Shown: positions 1-11,345, numbered from the stretch's first letter. The stretch is DNA of 64,000 nucleotides from Hemerocallis citrina (GCA_017893485.1 CM030365.1:49411712-49475711); one strand, 5' to 3'. A program made the numbers and translations. Notes: generated by a model not told the origin, from the sequence alone.

Positions 1-383
1 GAGCGAGCTTGCGGAGTAGAATCGAACCAAGTGTTGGACTCCGGAACCATCATTAGAGTTCAACGGTTGTGGGAGCAATTCTGAATGGCGACCCACTCCT
101 AGCCCGCTGGGGAGCGAGCTTGCGGAGTAGAATCGAACCAAGTGTTGGACTCTGGAACCATCGTTAGAATTCCACGGTTGTGGGAGCAATTCCGAATGGC
201 GACCCACTCCTAGCCCGCTGAGGAGCGAGCTTGCGGAGTAGAATCGAACCAAGTGTTGGACTCTGGAACCATCGTTAGAGTTCAGCGGTTGTGGGAGCAA
301 TTCCGAGCGGCGAACTACATCTGGCTCGCTTAAGAGCAAGCTTGCGAAGTAGAGTCGAGCTGGGTATTGGACTCCGAACCATT
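1..383 (-). repeat. 111-bp tandem repeat, 3' region of Tat element
   Basis: Three full units and a partial fourth repeat with a period of exactly 111 bases; the recurring GAGCGAGCTTGCGGAG block starts at 1 and 112 and again, slightly altered, at 223 and 334. The first three units are nearly identical and the fourth has decayed. The array lies downstream of the Tat integrase end (minus strand) and is cut by the left edge of the window. Tandem arrays between pol and the 3' LTR, or in the LTR, are known for Tat-lineage elements and can seed satellites. Whether this array is 3' UTR or LTR cannot be settled because the 3' LTR end is outside the window. Confidence 0.85.
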
Positions 384-539
384 GATTGAATAAAGAATAA
401 AGGCGGAGAGACACAACAACTTTATAAATACGAAAAAGCATTCTTTATTGATAATTGACGGCGAGCCGTTTTTACATATGACAGCTTAATAAATGAATTA
501 CAAGTTAGAGGAGAGGAATGGTTCGACATCCTGTGATAC
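384..539 (-). other. Non-coding tail after Tat pol
   Basis: This stretch separates the end of integrase from the tandem array. On the minus strand a TGTTGTGTCTCTCCGCC-like sequence begins near 418 and could be the 3' LTR start, but I see no convincing polypurine tract before it. A small ACGGC/GCCGT hairpin lies near 458-475. There is no coding potential. Confidence 0.4.
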
Positions 540-1658
540 TCAGAGAGGCGCCGGGGCGCTTTCTTGGTATTTTAACAGGTGGTCGGCATTCCAGGTCCTC
601 GGAATCTCTCTGCCCTCTAGGTCTTCCAGGCGATAAGCTCCGAGCCGAACTACCCTCGTGATCTTGTAGGGTCCTTCCCAATTCGGAGCTAGTTTGTTCT
701 TCTGATTGGGGAAGGAGATGGCTAGCTTTCTGAGGACCAAGTCCCCCTCCTTGAGATCGGTGGGTCGGACTTTCTTGTTGTATGCCAGTTCGACCCTCCT
801 CCGGTAGTTCTGCTGGCGTATTGATGCTCTTTCCCTCAGCTCGTCCACCAGGTCTAAGTTCGCCCGGAGGTCTCTGGCGTTCTATTCCTCGTTGTAGGCT
901 GCGAGGCGAGGAGAAGGTATTCCGACTTCGAGAGGTATCACTGCCTCGGACCCATAGGTGAGGTTGAACGAGGACTCTCCTGTGGGTGTCCGCTTGTTGG
1001 TGCGATAGTTCCACAGCACATTGGGGAGTTGGTCGACCCATAGGCCTTTGGAACATTTGTCCAGTCTCTTCTTGATACCTGAGAGGATTTGCCTGTTAGC
1101 GTTCTCCGCCTGGCCATTCGACTGTGGGTGGGAGACGGAGGAGAAGCGCTATTGGATAGCAAGGTCTTCACACAGAGCTTGGAACGCGGCCCCAGTAAAC
1201 TGAGTTTCATTGTCTGTGACGAGGACACGGGGGATGCCGAATCGGCAGACGACGCTCTTCCAGAAGAATTGGAGCACCTTGTTCTCGGTGATAGTGGCAA
1301 GGGGCTCGGCCTCAATCCACTTCGAGAAGTAGTCGATGGCTACAACCAAGAACTTGAACTGGCCCGGAGCTGAAGGGAATGGCCCTAGTAAATCCATCCC
1401 TCACATTGCGAAGGGGATAGGACTTGATAGGGAGGCGAGGTTGGCCTGGGGGAGGCGACGAATGTTGGAATGTCTCTGACAAGAGCCACATTGCCGAACG
1501 TGTCGCTCGGCGTCTTGGAGGAGAGTCGGCCAGAAGTATCCGTAATTCAGAGCTTTCCGAGCCAAAGACCTAGTCCCTGAGTGCGCCCCGCCGATGCCTT
1601 CGTGGAGCTCCGGTAAGGCGTAGTCGGCCTGTTTCGGGGAAAGGCATCTCAGGTACGG
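540..1658 (-). pseudogene. Tat integrase (zinc-binding, core, C-terminal parts), stops in frame
   Basis: Integrase inserts element cDNA into the host chromosome. Conceptual translation on the minus strand gives the HHCC region (HEGIGGAHSG then CGSC), the core beginning MDLLGPFP with DYFSKWIEAEP and VTDNETQF, the C-terminal RFSSVSHPQ part, and the tail NWEGPYKITRVV near 650. The frame is broken by stop codons at the 1659 boundary, about 1394 (a TGA where the family has tryptophan), 1149-1151 (TAG after AIQ) and about 881-883 (TAG). These fit C-to-T or G-to-A changes. The frame is otherwise continuous between 2078 and 1149. No active enzyme can be made. Confidence 0.88.
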
Positions 1659-2111
1659 TCAGCCATCAATCTGCGAGAAGGAGCGCTTGTATAAGACCCC
1701 CTCGATTAGGACGTACCGCTCGGCCCTGGTTCTTACTCGGCGTGCTTCCTTGGGGTCCTCGGGGAGGAGTCCGTCCCTTAAGAATTCCACTAACGGCTTC
1801 ATCCAATTATCTTGCAGTAGGACCGGTAATGACTCCACTGAGCCGAGGGTCTCGTCTTCTATGCTCGGCTTCAATAGGACCTCGATCAAAACGGTCTGCT
1901 CGAGACCTTGGAGGGAGGATGAGGCCAACTTGGAGAGGGCGTCGGCCTGTGAATTCTCTTCTCGAGGGACTCGTTGGATGAGTGCCTCTTCGAACCGGGC
2001 CATGAGGGTTCGGACCTTGGCGAGGTACTTCGCCATCCGTTCATCCCGTGCCTCGTAATCGCCCAAAACTTGGTTCACGACCAGCTGGGAGTCACTATGG
2101 ATTTGGAGACG
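1659..2111 (-). pseudogene. Distal half of second (archaeal-type) RNase H of Tat element
   Basis: After an in-frame TAG at 2112-2114 the same frame continues as RLQIHSDSQLVVNQV and then ALIQRVPREENSQADALSKLAS, the usual C-terminal end of the extra RNase H. The HSDSQ and NSQADALS motifs hold the last catalytic aspartates of that fold. A further TGA follows SQIDG at 1659-1661, where relatives have DGW or DGP before YLRCL. The sequence is therefore the 3' half of the second RNase H plus its linker to integrase. Confidence 0.82.
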
Positions 2112-4736
2112 CTACGCCCCAGCACTTCGGGCAAGTCCGAGGCCCGCGATTAGTGTCTCATACTCTGCTTCATTGTTCGAGGCCTTGAAATTCATGCGGA
2201 GGGCATACTGGAGGACGAAGTCATCTGGACCTGTCAGGATGATACCGGCGCCGCTTCCCTCGTTGCAAGAGGAACCGTCCACAAAAACGGTCCAGATCGG
2301 GGGTCCGTTCGAGACATGGCTGACCTCGGGAATGGTGGTTTCGACGATGAAGTCCGCAAGGGCTTGAGCTTTGATCGCAGTCCGAGGCTGGTAGGAGATG
2401 TCGTGTTGACTCAGTTCGATGGACCATTTCATAAGTCGGCCTGAGGTCTCCGACTTGTGGAGGACCTGCTTCAGCGGTTGGTCGGTGAGGACCACAACCG
2501 AGTGAGACTGAAAGTATGGGCGGAGCTTCCTTGCCGCCATAACCAGGGCGTGGGCCATCTTTTCTACCTTCAGATAGCGGAGCTCGGCGTCCCGGAGCAC
2601 CTTGCTCACATAGTAAATGGGCCTCTGAGCCCGGTCCTCTTCCCTCACCAAGACGGCACTTAAAGTCTGCTCAGAAGCTGCCAAGTAGATGAAGAGTGTT
2701 TCCCCCGGAACGGGCTTGCTGAGCAGGGGAGGATTGACCAAGTAGGCTTTCAGCTGTTTGAACGACTCCTGCTGCAGTTCGCCCCACTCGAAACCCTTAG
2801 CCCCCCTGAGAGACTTGAAGAAGGGGAGGCACTTTTCCCCAGGCTTCGAAAGGAATCGGCCAATAGCGGCGAGGCGACCCGTAAGTCTTTGCACTTCTTT
2901 GACATTCCGTGGCGGGGCCATGTCCAGTATGGCCTTGATTTTTTCAGGATTTGCTTCGATCCCTCGTTGGCTGACCAAAAAGCCGAGGAACTTTCCTGAC
3001 GAGACCCCGAACGCACACTTGTTCGGGTTAAGCCTCATGTTGTGCCTTCTCAGTACGTCGAACGCCTCCTGGAGGTCGGCCACGTGGTCGGTATCTCGAA
3101 CGCTCTTTACGAGCATGTCGTCGACGTATACTTCCATGTTGCGGCCTATCTGGCTTTGGAAGACTTTGTTGACGAGGCGCTGGTAGGTGGCTCCAGCGTT
3201 CTTCAATCCGAACGGCATGACTCTATAACAGTAGAGGCCCTGGTCGGTAATGAAGGAGGTCTTCGGAATGTCCGGGGGGAACATTCGGATCTGGTTATAG
3301 CAGGAGAAGGCGTCCATGAAGCTGAGGAGCTCATGGCCCGAGGTGGCATCGATGAGGGTGTCGATATTCGGGAGAGGGAACGGATCCTTCGGACATGCCT
3401 TATTCAAGTCTGTGAAGTCGATGCATATCCTCCAGGAACCATTGGACTTCTTAACCATGACGACATTGGAGAGCCACTCGGGGTAGTTCACCTCCTGTAT
3501 GAACCGAGCTTTTAGGAGCTTGTCTACCTCCTCCTTGATGGCCTGTTGTCGCTCGGGAACGAATTTACGCCTCTTCTGCTGAACCGGTCTGCACCCCGGT
3601 TCGACGCTGAGGCGGTGCACTAGAAGTTCCTCGGAAATCCCGGGCATGTCCGCGGCGGACCAAGCAAATAGGTCGCGGTTCTCTCGGATGCACTGGACCA
3701 AGTCGGAACATAGGGCAGTCGGCAGGGACTTGCTGATGAGGAACTTTCTACTCGAGTCCCCGTCCGAGAAGAGTACTTCTTCCAATTCGTCCGCCGGCTT
3801 GGACGTGGGTCGGACGTTCGGCTCCGGGATCTCTAAAGTCTCGAGGGAGAGCACCCGTCCCCCAGTGGAAGTCATATAGCACTTCCGAGCCGTCTCTTGG
3901 CTGCCCCTGACTTCTCCCACTCCCGCCCGGGTAGGGAATTTCATCTTGAGGTGGTACGCTGAAGGGACAGCTTCCAGGGCAGCTAGGCCAGGCCGACCCA
4001 AGATAACGTTGTATGCAGTCGGGACATCGACGACCATAAAGTCCATCAGCTCAGTCCGGGTGGTAGGGGTCTTCCCAGCAGTTACGTCCAGGGTGATAAC
4101 CCCTTCGACAGTTACTGGTACCCCCGTGAACCCGTGGAGCGTGTAGCCGGCCGGTTTGAGGCGGTCCCGGGACAGCTGCAGCCCTCGGAAGGCCGAGAGG
4201 AAGAGGATGTTCACCGAGCTCCCGTTGTCTACCAGGACCCTCTGCACTTTGAAGTTCACCATGCGAAGGTCGATAACAAGTGCGTCGCAGTGGGGAGTTC
4301 GGACCCCCTCGAGGTCTTCATTAGAGAAGGTCACTGGGACGCCGAGGCCTTTGGGGGGAGGGGCACTGTGAACTGAGTTGACTTCTCGAATGAAGGCCTT
4401 CCGAGAGGAGTTGGAAGAGCCCCCCATGGGGCCTCCGTGGATAAGGTGCAGAACCCGTTCTTCCTCGAACTCGGGGGTTTCATCGCGTCGCTCGGAGCGC
4501 TTGTTAGCCCCCCGAGGCGGAGGAGTGGTGCGATCCCCCCGATCATTTGCCCTCACAAATTTGGCCAACTGCCCCCTCTGGATGAGGGCCTCTATCTCAT
4601 TTTTCAACGCCCGGAAGTCGTTGGTGTCGTGGCCGTGGTCCCGGTGGTAACGGCACCATTTCTCCTTGTTTCTCCTCTTGGCCGGGGTGTTCATCCTCGG
4701 AGCGGGAGGTATAACCCCTTCCTTTTCCACTTCCAT
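2112..4736 (-). pseudogene. Tat gag C-terminus, protease, reverse transcriptase, RNase H, start of second RNase H
   Basis: An 874-codon open frame. Residues 25-55 carry the gag C-terminal motif WCRYHRDHGHDTNDF. The aspartic protease has DNGSS at about 170-174 and ILGRPG near 245. Reverse transcriptase spans about 390-600 with the catalytic YVDD at 537-540. The gypsy RNase H covers about 680-795 (TDQPLKQVL, ADFIVE). A second RNase H begins at about 815 with FVDGSSCNEGSGAG and NNEAEYETL and is cut by a TAG. The presence of two RNase H domains places the element in the Tat group. This segment itself is intact, but gag upstream is shifted in frame and pol downstream is interrupted. Confidence 0.93.
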
Positions 4737-5079
4737 CAGGCTGGTGGAGACATTGGTGGTGAGGGGAGTGAACTTCTCGAACCTGGGGGAGGACGACGCT
4801 GACCGCTATTGTCATTCTGTAGTTTCTTGGACCCTTCCTCCTCTGTCGTCTTCCTCTTCGACCCGAAAGCGGATCCTCCGAAACTCGGGAGGCACTCGGC
4901 CTCCTCCACCCGAATGTATTTCTCGCATCTAAGGAGAAGATCGGCGAAGTTGTGCGGGGGCTTCTTGGCGAGGGACGACCGGAGGTTGGAGTTGAGGACG
5001 TTCGACTGGAACGCGACGGTCGCCACTGGCTGGTCGAGGGAGGCGATGGACCTGACCTCCGCGGTAAATCTCCTCACAT
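4737..5079 (-). pseudogene. Tat gag, central/C-terminal fragment
   Basis: Minus-strand translation gives DYVRRFTAEVRSIASLDQPVATVAF and CEKYIRVEEAEC, the conserved second half of a plant retrotransposon gag (nucleocapsid precursor). It is the direct continuation of the gag fragment at 14963-16206, separated from it by the Athila insertion. It ends in SPPMSPPA and a stop, whereas the downstream frame picks up about 1-2 bases out of phase near 4740, so there is a frameshift between this piece and the 874-codon frame. Confidence 0.85.
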
Positions 5080-5084
5080 AGTCC
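5080..5084. repeat. Target site duplication AGTCC of the Athila element (partner 14958-14962)
   Basis: AGTCC lies immediately before TGATGAACC at 5085 and again immediately after the terminal ACAACA at 14957. Five-base duplications are the norm for Ty3/gypsy integrases. This fixes both ends of the insertion exactly and shows that the element is a complete insertion into Tat gag. Confidence 0.97.
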
Positions 5085-5588
5085 TGATGAACCAAATATT
5101 ATTCACTTTTAGGAGCAATAATATTAAGGCAATTAGACATTTAAATGCTCTATATGTGGTATTTATGCTTCTTTTCTCTTTTTCCATAGGAAACAACCAA
5201 AAGCAGAAAAACGAAGCAGATTCCAGACTAACACAGACTGAGAGGATGATATACAGGGAATAGCAGAGATCAGTCGACTGACTCTTCAACCAGGCGACTG
5301 GGCAGAGAGTTTGACAAGGCTCGGCACAGTCGACTGCTCCCCAAGCCAGTCGACTGGTACGTGGCGAGTCAGAAGATAAAGAGCAGATGCATCCTCATCC
5401 AAACCTGAATCAAAATTAAGTTATCCAATCCCAGGTGTTTTCTGCGAATAACAACTTCTCAAACAATCAAAGCAAGAAGCACGTGGTGAGCAGATAAGGA
5501 AGGAAAGAAGAAAAAGAGAAAGAAATAAACGGCTGATGAAGATAAGGAAAGAAATAACAAAAGAAGAGGACTTCTCTGCAAAAAGTAC

Positions 5589-5620
5589 AAACCCTAATTC
5601 TCTTCTCTTGTTCTATAAAT
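5589..5620 (+). promoter_or_regulatory. Athila LTR core promoter: telobox and TATA box
   Basis: AAACCCTAA at 5589-5597 followed by CTATAAAT at 5613-5620. The spacing and order resemble plant promoters in which a telobox lies close to TATA. Transcription would start about 30 bases downstream, before the GAAGCATTAAAAGAGG stretch. The same pair occurs in the 3' LTR. Confidence 0.6.
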
Positions 5621-6284
5621 ACCAGTCAAAACAGAAGCATTAAAAGAGGAGGCTCTTCCACGCTCTTGAATCACCTAATTGCAGAGTTCCAGAGTCATCA
5701 ACAAGAAGCACTTTATCAGCATCAAAGAAGAAGAAAGGAGATAAGTATTAAAGAAAGAACGGTCGGTCGACTGTGTGACAGCCAGCCGACCATCTAGCCG
5801 AACTACATCAGTTTATTCCTTCTCTTTCTTATTCTTTTATGTTAACCATGTATTCAACCTTGTTGATTAATAAAAGTACTATTATGTGGAACTAATGTCA
5901 TAGTTGGGAAGATTGAAGCCGTAGTTATGTAATGCTATATTCTTTTGAAGTCTTCTATTTTACTTATTGATTGAATCTGATTGAATTGATATAGACTTAT
6001 GATAATCAAACTGGTTCTCGAAGCTCTGAGAGCAGTCGACTGGGGTGAGAGCCAGTCGACTGACGTACAGAACTTGAGAATATCAAGTTTGCATTACCAT
6101 CTATCTGAATCTGTTATATGAGCATATTGAGACGACCCGTATCTCGTGCCCGTAACCTGTAACAAGGGAATCTTTTGGGGTTCTTGGTTCAATCAACTTA
6201 AGGGATCTAGATCTGATACCAATTTCTAGAACCTTGAGTGTTTGTTCGTTTCCACTGATCTTATGTTTTCTTTAAGTACAACTT

Positions 6285-6388
6285 AGTAGATACCATGCTA
6301 AACACTTAATGAAAGAAACGAATTAGAGTAGATACCATGCCTAATTCTTGGCTTAGGGAAACAGTACTTTAAGGAGTAGATACCATGC
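6285..6388 (+). repeat. Three copies of AGTAGATACCATGC in the Athila LTR
   Basis: The 14-mer AGTAGATACCATGC occurs exactly at 6285-6298, 6327-6340 and 6375-6388, spaced 42 and 48 bases apart with unrelated sequence between. It is repeated in the 3' LTR near 14523-14626. It lies downstream of the TATA box, so it would be transcribed. Function unknown. Confidence 0.8.
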
Positions 6389-6724
6389 CCTTGAAGGGAA
6401 CAAACATGAGTAATAAGAAGAAGTTCAGAAGGTAACTTAGCATTATTGACTATTGGTGGAGATCTAAACCCAACTACTTCATAAATATTTGTGATTCAAC
6501 ACTTCTTAATTTAGTTTTAATATTTTTATTTCTTTTAGATCTTTAAAACAACTCTTTATGATTCTTATTCTTTTTATTGATTAGTAAGTTAAAGTCTACA
6601 ATCTCTGTGGGATCGACCCTTGCTATTGCTACGCTTTTTCAAACGATTCGTGCACTTGCGAGGTTTATAATTTGTGTCTAGTTTTATCTCTTTATTTAGG
6701 TAACTAGATTGCACAACAAGTTTT

Positions 6725-6742
6725 TGGCGCCGTTGCCGGGGA
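6725..6742 (+). other. Athila primer binding site (tRNA-Asp)
   Basis: TGGCGCCGTTGCCGGGGA, six bases after the LTR end, is complementary over 18 bases to the 3' end of plant tRNA-Asp(GTC), the usual primer of Athila elements for minus-strand DNA synthesis. Confidence 0.92.
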
Positions 6743-6849
6743 TTGTCTATTATTTTAACTTACAGATCAGTAGAAAGTTTTTATGTTTCTTTCTTTCTTT
6801 TTAATTTTATTAATAAGTACTTTTCTTTTAGATTACAGGATTTTGGTGG

Positions 6850-8322
6850 ATGCACGGAAGGAGATCACTTCGTCCAGAGCTACTACCTATTGACGCAGAA
6901 ACAGAACGCACTTTGCACAGACTAGGTAAGCTGTTTGCAGCACACCAGTCGACTGTCACTACGAATCAGTCGACTGCACAGAGACCCAGTTCACATACAG
7001 CAATGGCTGAGGAAATGCCAAATCGAGTGCCAATGCAGGACAAGTTCACGCCTAAGAATATCGAGCAACCTTCCTGCATTGCGTATCAACCTAATGTCAC
7101 AGGGAACATGCATCTATCTCCTCAGTTACTTAGTATGGTTCCCCACTTTAGTGGCAAACCAGATGAAGAGCCTCATCTCCATTTACAAGACTTTTTCGAT
7201 CTTTGCAGGACACAAAGCATCCAAGGGCTCACCCCTGAGCAAATCAGGTTAATCTTGTTTCCTTTTTCCTTGAAACTTAACGCTAAACTATGGTATAATT
7301 CTTTGGAACCAGGATCAATAAACTCATGGGAGCAATTGGCGACAAAATTCTTAAAAGAATTCTTTCCAGCCCAAAAGACCAAACAGCTGAAAAGGGAGAT
7401 TCAACTCTTCCAACAAAAAGATGGAGATTTATTTTTCGAAGCATGGAAGGATTTCAAGAACAAACTTCTCAAGTGTCCTACGCACAACATGCCTAAAGAT
7501 GATCAGGTACAAGCTTTTTATGAAGGGTTAAATGATACTAACAAGGCAATTGTGGATTCAGCTTGCAACGGGATCTTAATGAGGAAAAGCGGTGAAGAGG
7601 CCATTGAACTATTTGAAGAACTCAGGGAGAATTCACAACAATTCTCAACAAGGAGGGGCCCTTCGAAAAAACAGGGAGTTTACGAAATTTCTAATAGCAA
7701 TAACCTTCAATTAGAAATGGTAAACATTAATAAGAAAATTGATATGCTTGTTAATGCAATGTCGATGATGGGTGGAGTTAAAAATAAAACAAATAAAATT
7801 TGTGCAATTTGTTCTCATGTAGATCATACCACTGATACATGTCCCATGTCTTCTTTCACAGATCAGGAGCATGCAAACTATGTTGGTCGAGGAGTGTTTC
7901 CACCAAAGAACAATTCATTCTCAAATACATACAACCCAGGATGGAGGAACCATCCAAACTTCTCCTGGAGCAATAATCAGAACAATCAAGGGACTCAATT
8001 CACACAAGGACATGCACGGAACTTCCAAATGGGAAGTGGGATTGATAGGCCAGTTCAAGAACAGAAGAAGTTGGATTTTGAATCCACTGTTCTTCAATTG
8101 CTCCAACAAGAACATCAAACAACCAACCAACAAGGGCAAGCAATTCAGAAGTTGGAAACACAGATTGGCCAAATTGCTAAAGAATTAAGCGAACGAAAGG
8201 CAGGGGAACTCCCATCACAAACTATACCAAACCCTGGAGGCCAAGAACAGCTCAAATCAGTAACAACTCTCAGAAGTGGTAAGATAATTGACAACAAAAT
8301 TGGAACACACAGAAGAAGCTGA
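6850..8322 (+). pseudogene. Athila gag
   Basis: Capsid/nucleocapsid precursor. The ATG at 6850 opens 490 codons: a basic N-terminus, the retrotransposon gag core (PHFSGKPDEEPHLHLQDFF through LKREIQLFQQKDGD, about residues 95-195) and a CCHC zinc knuckle CAICSHVDHTTDTC at about 318-331, followed by a glutamine-rich segment. Two CAGTCGACTG palindromes sit in the N-terminal part (6946 and 6967), read as QSTV and QSTA. The frame ends at a TGA at 8320-8322, but homologous sequence continues in another frame from about 8290, so a frameshift separates gag from pol. Confidence 0.9.
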
Positions 8323-8517
8323 AACACAACCATCAAAAATTGTGGGTTCCAACAAGGTAAGTGAAAAAGAAGGAACAATTCTGCCACCATTCCCTCAAAG
8401 GTTAGTCAAGCAAAAGAAAGAACAACATTTATTTGACATCTTTGAAACTCTCAGGAAGGTAGAAATTATATCCCCCTACTTGATGCTATTAAACAAATTC
8501 CTTCTTATGCTAAATTT
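8288..8517 (+). pseudogene. Athila gag-pol junction segment, out of frame
   Basis: A short frame (EEAETQPSKIV ... ILPPFPQRLVKQKKEQHLFDIFETLRK) matches the conserved PPFPQRLKKQK region that precedes protease in Athila polyproteins. It is one frame off from gag, and a second shift near 8463 is needed to enter the pol frame (DAIKQIPSYAKFLKE reads in the pol frame). These are two of the lesions that disable this copy. Confidence 0.75.
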
Positions 8518-10218
8518 TTGAAAGAATGTTGCACTCACAAAAGAACATTTCAGGTTCGGGAGGATGTGGCTTTGACAGAAAAAGTGAGCGCTGTCTTATT
8601 AAGAAAATTACCTCCCAAACTAAAAGACCCAGGTAGTTTTACCATTTCTTGCAGGATTGGTGAGCACTTCTTTGAGAAAGCACTACTAGACTTGGGGGCA
8701 AGCATCAGTCTTCTCCCATACACCGTCTATGAAAAGCTAGGATTGGGGGAACTCCAACCAACATCCATTACATTGCAGTTGGCGGATCGCAGTATCAAAA
8801 GACCTAGAGGTATTTTGGAAGATGTCCTAGTTCAGGTAAATGATTTCATTTTGCCTGCTGATTTTGTTGTGTTAGACATGGAGGACTCTTCAATGCCATC
8901 TTCTCTACCAATCATCTTAGGTAGGCCCTTTATGAGTACAGCTGATATAAAAATTTGTGTTAAAAAGGGTACGATAAGTATGAAAATAAACGGAGAGAAA
9001 GTTGAATTCAGAATGTTTGATACACTAAAATTACCACATGATGATCATGAATGCTATAATGTTGATGTGGTTCAGGAGATTGTTGATCAAACGTTTCAGG
9101 TACATAGCGTTGAACCACTACAAGCCACAATTACACAATCTCTCACTTTATCTAATGTTAAACTGGAGTACGATGAATGGGGGATTGCAGAGACAATACA
9201 TCACCTTGATACTCCAAAGTCATACTCAGGTAAGTTTGCACCTGTGTTTGAAAAATTAGTGACTGATGACATTTTTGTTTATGCAGACAAGTCGACTGGT
9301 GTACTATACAAGTCGACTGGTGGACCAGACAAGTCGACTGGAGGACAGGATGAGTCGACTGCACCGAGACTTCCAGACATAGAGCTTAAGCAGTTGCCCG
9401 ACCATTTGAAGCATGCATATTTGGGCGAGAACCAGACGCTACCAGTAATAATTGCTGCAAACTTGAGTGCACAGGAAGAAGATAAGCTGCTAAGGGTATT
9501 ACGAGAACACAAGAAGGCTATAGGATGGACCATTGCATACATCAAGGGAATAAGTCCATCCAAATGCATGCATCGAATACTCCTTGAAAATAATGCAAAA
9601 CCATGCAGGGAAACACAGAGAAGGCTTAACCCAAACATGAAGGAAGTGGTAAGAGCAGAGATTCTGAAGCTACTAGATGTTGGCATCATCTACCCTATCT
9701 CAGATAGCAAATGGGTAAGTCCTATACATGTAGTACCTAAGAAAAGTGGAGTCACAGTGGTGACAAATGAAGAAAATGAACTTATCCCGACAAGAGTGAC
9801 CACAGGATGGAAGGTTTGCATTGATTACAGAAAATTGAATAATGAAACCAGGAAAGATCACTTCCCTCTTCCTTTTATTGATCAAATGTTAGAAAGATTA
9901 GCAGGATATAGTCATTATTGTTTTTTAGATGGTTATAGTGGCTATAATCAAATTGCTATTGCTCCAGAAGATCAAGAAAAAACCACTTTTACATGTCCTT
10001 TTGGTACTTTTGCATACAAGAGGATGCCCTTTGGATTGTGCAATGCACCAGCAACATTTCAAAGATGCATGATGAGTATATTTTCAGACATGGTGGAAAG
10101 GTTCATCGAGGTATTTATGGATGACTTTAGTGTTTTTGGATCTTGTTTTGATGAATGCCTTAACCATTTGCAGCTTGTGCTTAAAAGATGTGAAGAATGC
10201 AATTTAGTGCTGAATTAG
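8518..10218 (+). pseudogene. Athila protease and reverse transcriptase, ended by a nonsense codon
   Basis: The open stretch begins at a TTG, not an ATG, because it continues from upstream. Protease: ALLDLGASISLLP at about residues 55-67, the Athila version of the aspartic protease site, and IILGRPFMST near 137. Reverse transcriptase covers about 360-566 with VCIDYRKLN, LDGYSGYNQI and the catalytic FMDD at 532-535. The frame stops at TAG 10216-10218 (LN*EKCHF), where relatives have tryptophan, which fits a G-to-A change. Between protease and reverse transcriptase lies a 21-bp tandem repeat. Confidence 0.92.
9285..9367 (+). repeat. Four-copy 21-bp in-frame repeat carrying GTCGAC palindromes
   Basis: AGTCGACTG cores begin at 9290, 9311, 9332 and 9353, exactly 21 bases apart, giving four heptapeptides of the form DKSTGVL, YKSTGGP, DKSTGGQ, DESTAPR. 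The array sits in the linker between protease and reverse transcriptase and keeps the reading frame. It is part of the element-wide CAGTCGACTG set. Confidence 0.93.
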
Positions 10219-11345
10219 GAAAAGTGCCATTTCATGGTACAACAAGGTATTGTGTTGGGACATGTGGTGTCAAAAAGAGGCATAGAGGTAGACAAAGCAA
10301 AAATTGATATAATATCAAAACTACCCCCTCCCACTACAATTAAGGGTGTTAGGAGTTTTCTTGGACATGCAGGGTTCTATAGAAAATTTATAAAAGATTT
10401 CTCAAAAATCTCCAAACCCCTTTGTGACTTGTTGGCTAAGGATGTTGAGTTTGTATGGACAGAAGAGTGCACAAATGCTTTTAATACATTGAAAAATCTT
10501 CTCATTTCTGCACCTATTGTCATGGCACCAGATTGGAGCCATCCTTTCGAGCTCATGTGTGATGCAAGTGATTATGCCTTAGGAGCTGTTTTAGGTTAAA
10601 GAATCAATAAGAAACCCCATGTTATTTACTATGCTTCTCGAACTCTAAATGATGCACAGCTAAATTATTCCACTAGTGAAAAAGAAATGTTAGCTGTTAT
10701 TTTTGCTGTAGAGAAGTTTAGATCATATTTGATTGGTTCTAAAGTTATTGTTTTCACTGACCATGCTGCTTTGAGATATTTATTTGCGAAAAAAGATGCT
10801 AAGCCTAGGTTGATCAGATGGGTGCTGTTGCTTCAAGAATTCGATCTTGAGATTAGAGATAAAAAAGGAAGCGACAATGTTATTGCAGATCACATGTCCA
10901 GGCTACTGCAGGAGAAAGAAAGAATTGTGTCGCCACTTAATGAAAATTTCCCAGATGAACATCTATTTGAAATAAACATATCATCGGGACAGTCGACTGG
11001 TAACAGGACCAGTCGACTGGTATCTCATTGCTCAAATTTTCCAGGGTTTGCTGACATTGTAAATTATCTCACTGCTCATGTTTTCCCTCCAGGTATGACA
11101 AGTCAGGAACAAAAGAGACTGGTGGCTATGTGCAAGCACTACTATTGGGATGATCCTTATTTGTTCAAATTTTGTCCTGATCAAATTATAAGAAGATGCG
11201 TGGCAGAAGAAGAGCAAATGAGCATTTTACAACATTGCCACCAATATGCATGTGGAGGACATTTTGGACCAAAAAGAACAGCACTCAAGGTACTGCAATC
11301 TGGATTTTATTGGCCTAAAGTATTCAAAGATGCTTTTTTCTTTTT
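10219..11345 (+). pseudogene. Athila reverse transcriptase end, RNase H, start of integrase
   Basis: Continues the pol frame after the TAG: EKCHFMVQQGIVLGHVVSKRGIEVDKAK (reverse transcriptase thumb), a second nonsense codon TAA at 10597-10599 (AVLG*RINKK, glutamine expected, fitting C-to-T), then gypsy RNase H with [12 protein letters not shown] and [11 protein letters not shown] (about 10740-10910). A linker with two CAGTCGACTG palindromes (10990 and 11010) follows, then the HHCC zinc-binding part of integrase ([12 protein letters not shown]). The frame is lost in a T-rich run at about 11333-11347, where a one-base shift moves it to the integrase core frame. Confidence 0.88.

Larger units (their letters stand above)
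5085..6718 (+). repeat. Athila 5' LTR
   Basis: 1634 bases, starting TGATGAACC and ending GCACAACA. It matches 13323-14957 with roughly nine substitutions and one single-base indel by eye. It carries five perfect CAGTCGACTG palindromes (5271, 5327, 5347, 6033, 6053) and two with one mismatch (5291, 5764), a TATA box at about 5613 and a telobox upstream of it. Confidence 0.96.

Noticed and set aside
505..1056. Overlapping frames on both strands around the Tat integrase and elsewhere in Tat pol
   Set aside because: Shadows of the real minus-strand pol frames; no domain of their own.
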